Source: JASFUX01 sp050050115
GTDB taxonomy: Bacteria; Pseudomonadota; Alphaproteobacteria; Caulobacterales; Maricaulaceae
Assembly: GCA_050050115.1 (NCBI GenBank)
Contig: JASFUX010000073.1
Coordinates: 1-13,677, forward strand
DNA length: 13,677 nt
Direction of reading: 5' to 3'
Shown: positions 12,708 through 13,677 of the stretch, one piece after another
Position numbering within the stretch: position 1 is the stretch's first letter
Layout of the letters: every line of letters starts with the position of its first letter
Notes under the pieces: model-generated
Database searches by the model: none
What the model saw: the letters and a program-made list of their open reading frames with translations, nothing else
What the model was told of the DNA's origin: nothing
Made by a program: the position numbers and the translations under genes

Positions 12708-13091
12708 CTATGTTCGCGTCCGCGAGCTGAGCACGCGCTTGTAGGCGTCCTCGACCGTCCGGGCGACGCCGTAGCGGCGAAACTGAAACGTTGATCGAAT
12801 GAACTCCAGCCAAGCGTCGAACCTGCCGTCGTGGGTGACGAAGATGGTCATTGGGTTTTTGCTCTTCGCCCGATCCGACTTGTTGATGCGCGTGGCGAGG
12901 TCCTTGAGCGCCGCATTATCGATCCCGCCCTCGTACCTGAGCAGATCGATCACCTCGTCGAAGAACCCCGCATCGCGGTGGTCACGCGCCAGCTGGACGT
13001 AGAAGTCGACATACTCGTCGCCGCTCACCTCGCCGATAAAGCGGATCTCTAGTATGCGGTCAGGTTCGGAGTAGGAGTGTTCGATCGGCAT
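12708..13091 (-). CDS. STAS-like small protein, tandem paralogue 2
   Basis: A 127-residue cytoplasmic protein, sister of 12153-12524. It begins MPIEHSYSEPDRILEIRFIG and continues GEVSGDEYVDFYVQLARDH, FFDEVIDLLRYEGGIDNAAL, MTIFVTHDGRFDAWLEFIRS and VARTVEDAYKRVL. A Lys/Arg/Ser-rich loop (about residues 68-80) differs from its sister, which has an Ala/Gly/Glu/Pro loop there. The same STAS-like fold is suggested, with the same caution. The ATG at 13091 is chosen by match to the paralogue; the longer frame to 13187 has unrelated Ser/Arg-rich text. No clear ribosome site is seen just before it. It is divergent from the lipoprotein gene at 13292 across 200 bases. Confidence 0.75.
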   Translation of the reverse strand: MPIEHSYSEPDRILEIRFIGEVSGDEYVDFYVQLARDHRDAGFFDEVIDLLRYEGGIDNAALKDLATRINKSDRAKSKNPMTIFVTHDGRFDAWLEFIRSTFQFRRYGVARTVEDAYKRVLSSRTRT

Positions 13092-13291
13092 GACAGCGAA
13101 TTGGCTGCGGCAGCTCGAAGCGCTGTGTTGCGCCCAGTTGCGCGAGAGTGAGCCTGTAAGCGACGCTCGTCCACCGAGGAGATGCACTGGTCTGGGGGGG
13201 AACGCAGGTCCCGCAGTGAACGAAAGGCGGATTTCAAGCGGGGTCTTGGCGTCATAAGCTGACGGCGGACCACAACGCAGGAGAGAGCTGC

Positions 13292-13677
13292 ATGCGTTTC
13301 ACGATCGCGACCCTCGCAATCGTTCTGCCGGCCCTGGCGTCCGCCTGCGTCCAGGCGACGCCGGACAAGGAGTTGCGGGTCGAGACCGAGCCGCCCGCCG
13401 ACGTCAGCCTGTGCGAGCGGATGGCGGAGGACTTCGAGATGGTCGTCGCTGAAGACAGCGCACTCAGAGGCCGGCTCTACCGCGTCAGCCACGCCGACCG
13501 GCTGATCTCGGCGCGCGGCGTGTCCTGGGGTTTCCGCTTGATCGATGAAGATCCCGCCACGGCGTGCGAGACGACGGCGAACGGTTCAAGCTGCGCGATC
13601 GAAGGGCCGGCGGAGTTCCATGTCGAATCCAACGCCGGGCGGGCGGTCTATCAGGTGCGCGCGGGCGATCGCGCCCA
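13292..13677 (+). CDS. Putative lipoprotein, C-terminus beyond right edge
   Basis: The frame opens at ATG 13292, has AGGAGA about eight bases upstream, and stays open for 128 codons to the right edge, so the C-terminus is missing. The N-terminus MRFTIATLAIVLPALASAC carries a lipobox, LASAC, with Cys19 as the lipidated residue. The mature protein is acidic and has three further cysteines (LCERMAED, ACETT, SCAIEG). I recognise no family. There is a repeated beta-like pattern (LYRVSHADRLISARGVSWGF, FHVESNAGRAVYQVRAGDR) that could suit a small beta-rich periplasmic protein. Its promoter should lie in the 200-base gap; the spacing TTTCAA-N17-TAAGCT there is only a weak candidate. Confidence 0.75.
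   Translation, partial: MRFTIATLAIVLPALASACVQATPDKELRVETEPPADVSLCERMAEDFEMVVAEDSALRGRLYRVSHADRLISARGVSWGFRLIDEDPATACETTANGSSCAIEGPAEFHVESNAGRAVYQVRAGDRA

Overview
The window is GC-rich (AT-rich only in short intergenic patches) and most likely comes from an alphaproteobacterium, with a Caulobacterales/Hyphomonadales/Parvularculales-like flavour. The main reason is gene order: an OmpR-type response regulator and its kinase of the ChvI/ChvG type, then a PTS EIIA of the mannose family and an HPr, and further on S-adenosylhomocysteine hydrolase (ahcY). In rhizobia and relatives these genes form a compact block, chvI-chvG-hprK-manX-ptsH-ahcY. The placement is inferred from protein motifs and gene order, not from a database search.

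Layout. (1) 1-844: a minus-strand gene of unknown function that runs off the left edge. (2) 1080-4276: plus-strand signalling operon chvI, chvG, EIIA-Man (manX-like) and HPr (ptsH). There is no hprK between chvG and manX. chvG has no ordinary start codon after the chvI stop. (3) 4311-9854: a block that separates ptsH from ahcY. It holds a lipoprotein gene, a tandem pair of secreted paralogues on the minus strand (5012-5970), an IS1595/ISXO2-like insertion sequence (6083-7964), a small four-helix membrane protein with a Cro/CI-type regulator (8023-8655), a secreted DUF6152-like protein and a HAD-family phosphatase. (4) 9855-11557: ahcY, with a divergent upstream region (near-perfect AT-rich inverted repeat, weak promoter, GC hairpin) and a strong intrinsic terminator. 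(5) 11575-13091: three minus-strand genes, namely a secreted four-EF-hand protein and two tandem paralogues of a small STAS-like protein. (6) 13292-end: a lipoprotein gene that runs off the right edge.

How the genes work together. ChvG/ChvI is an envelope-stress or acid-sensing two-component system. EIIA-Man and HPr without a sugar permease look like the regulatory PTS of alphaproteobacteria. AhcY removes S-adenosylhomocysteine in the methyl cycle, and its upstream palindrome suggests its own repressor. The insertion sequence sits between two divergent gene sets and has probably altered their shared promoter region. It carries three overlapping minus-strand cargo genes (a DUF3467-like protein, a single-pass membrane coiled-coil protein and a small charged protein) of unknown function. 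This cargo set and the two tandem paralogue pairs are the least explained parts of the window. I see no CRISPR array, tRNA or rRNA gene. No stretch longer than 300 bases lacks a gene.
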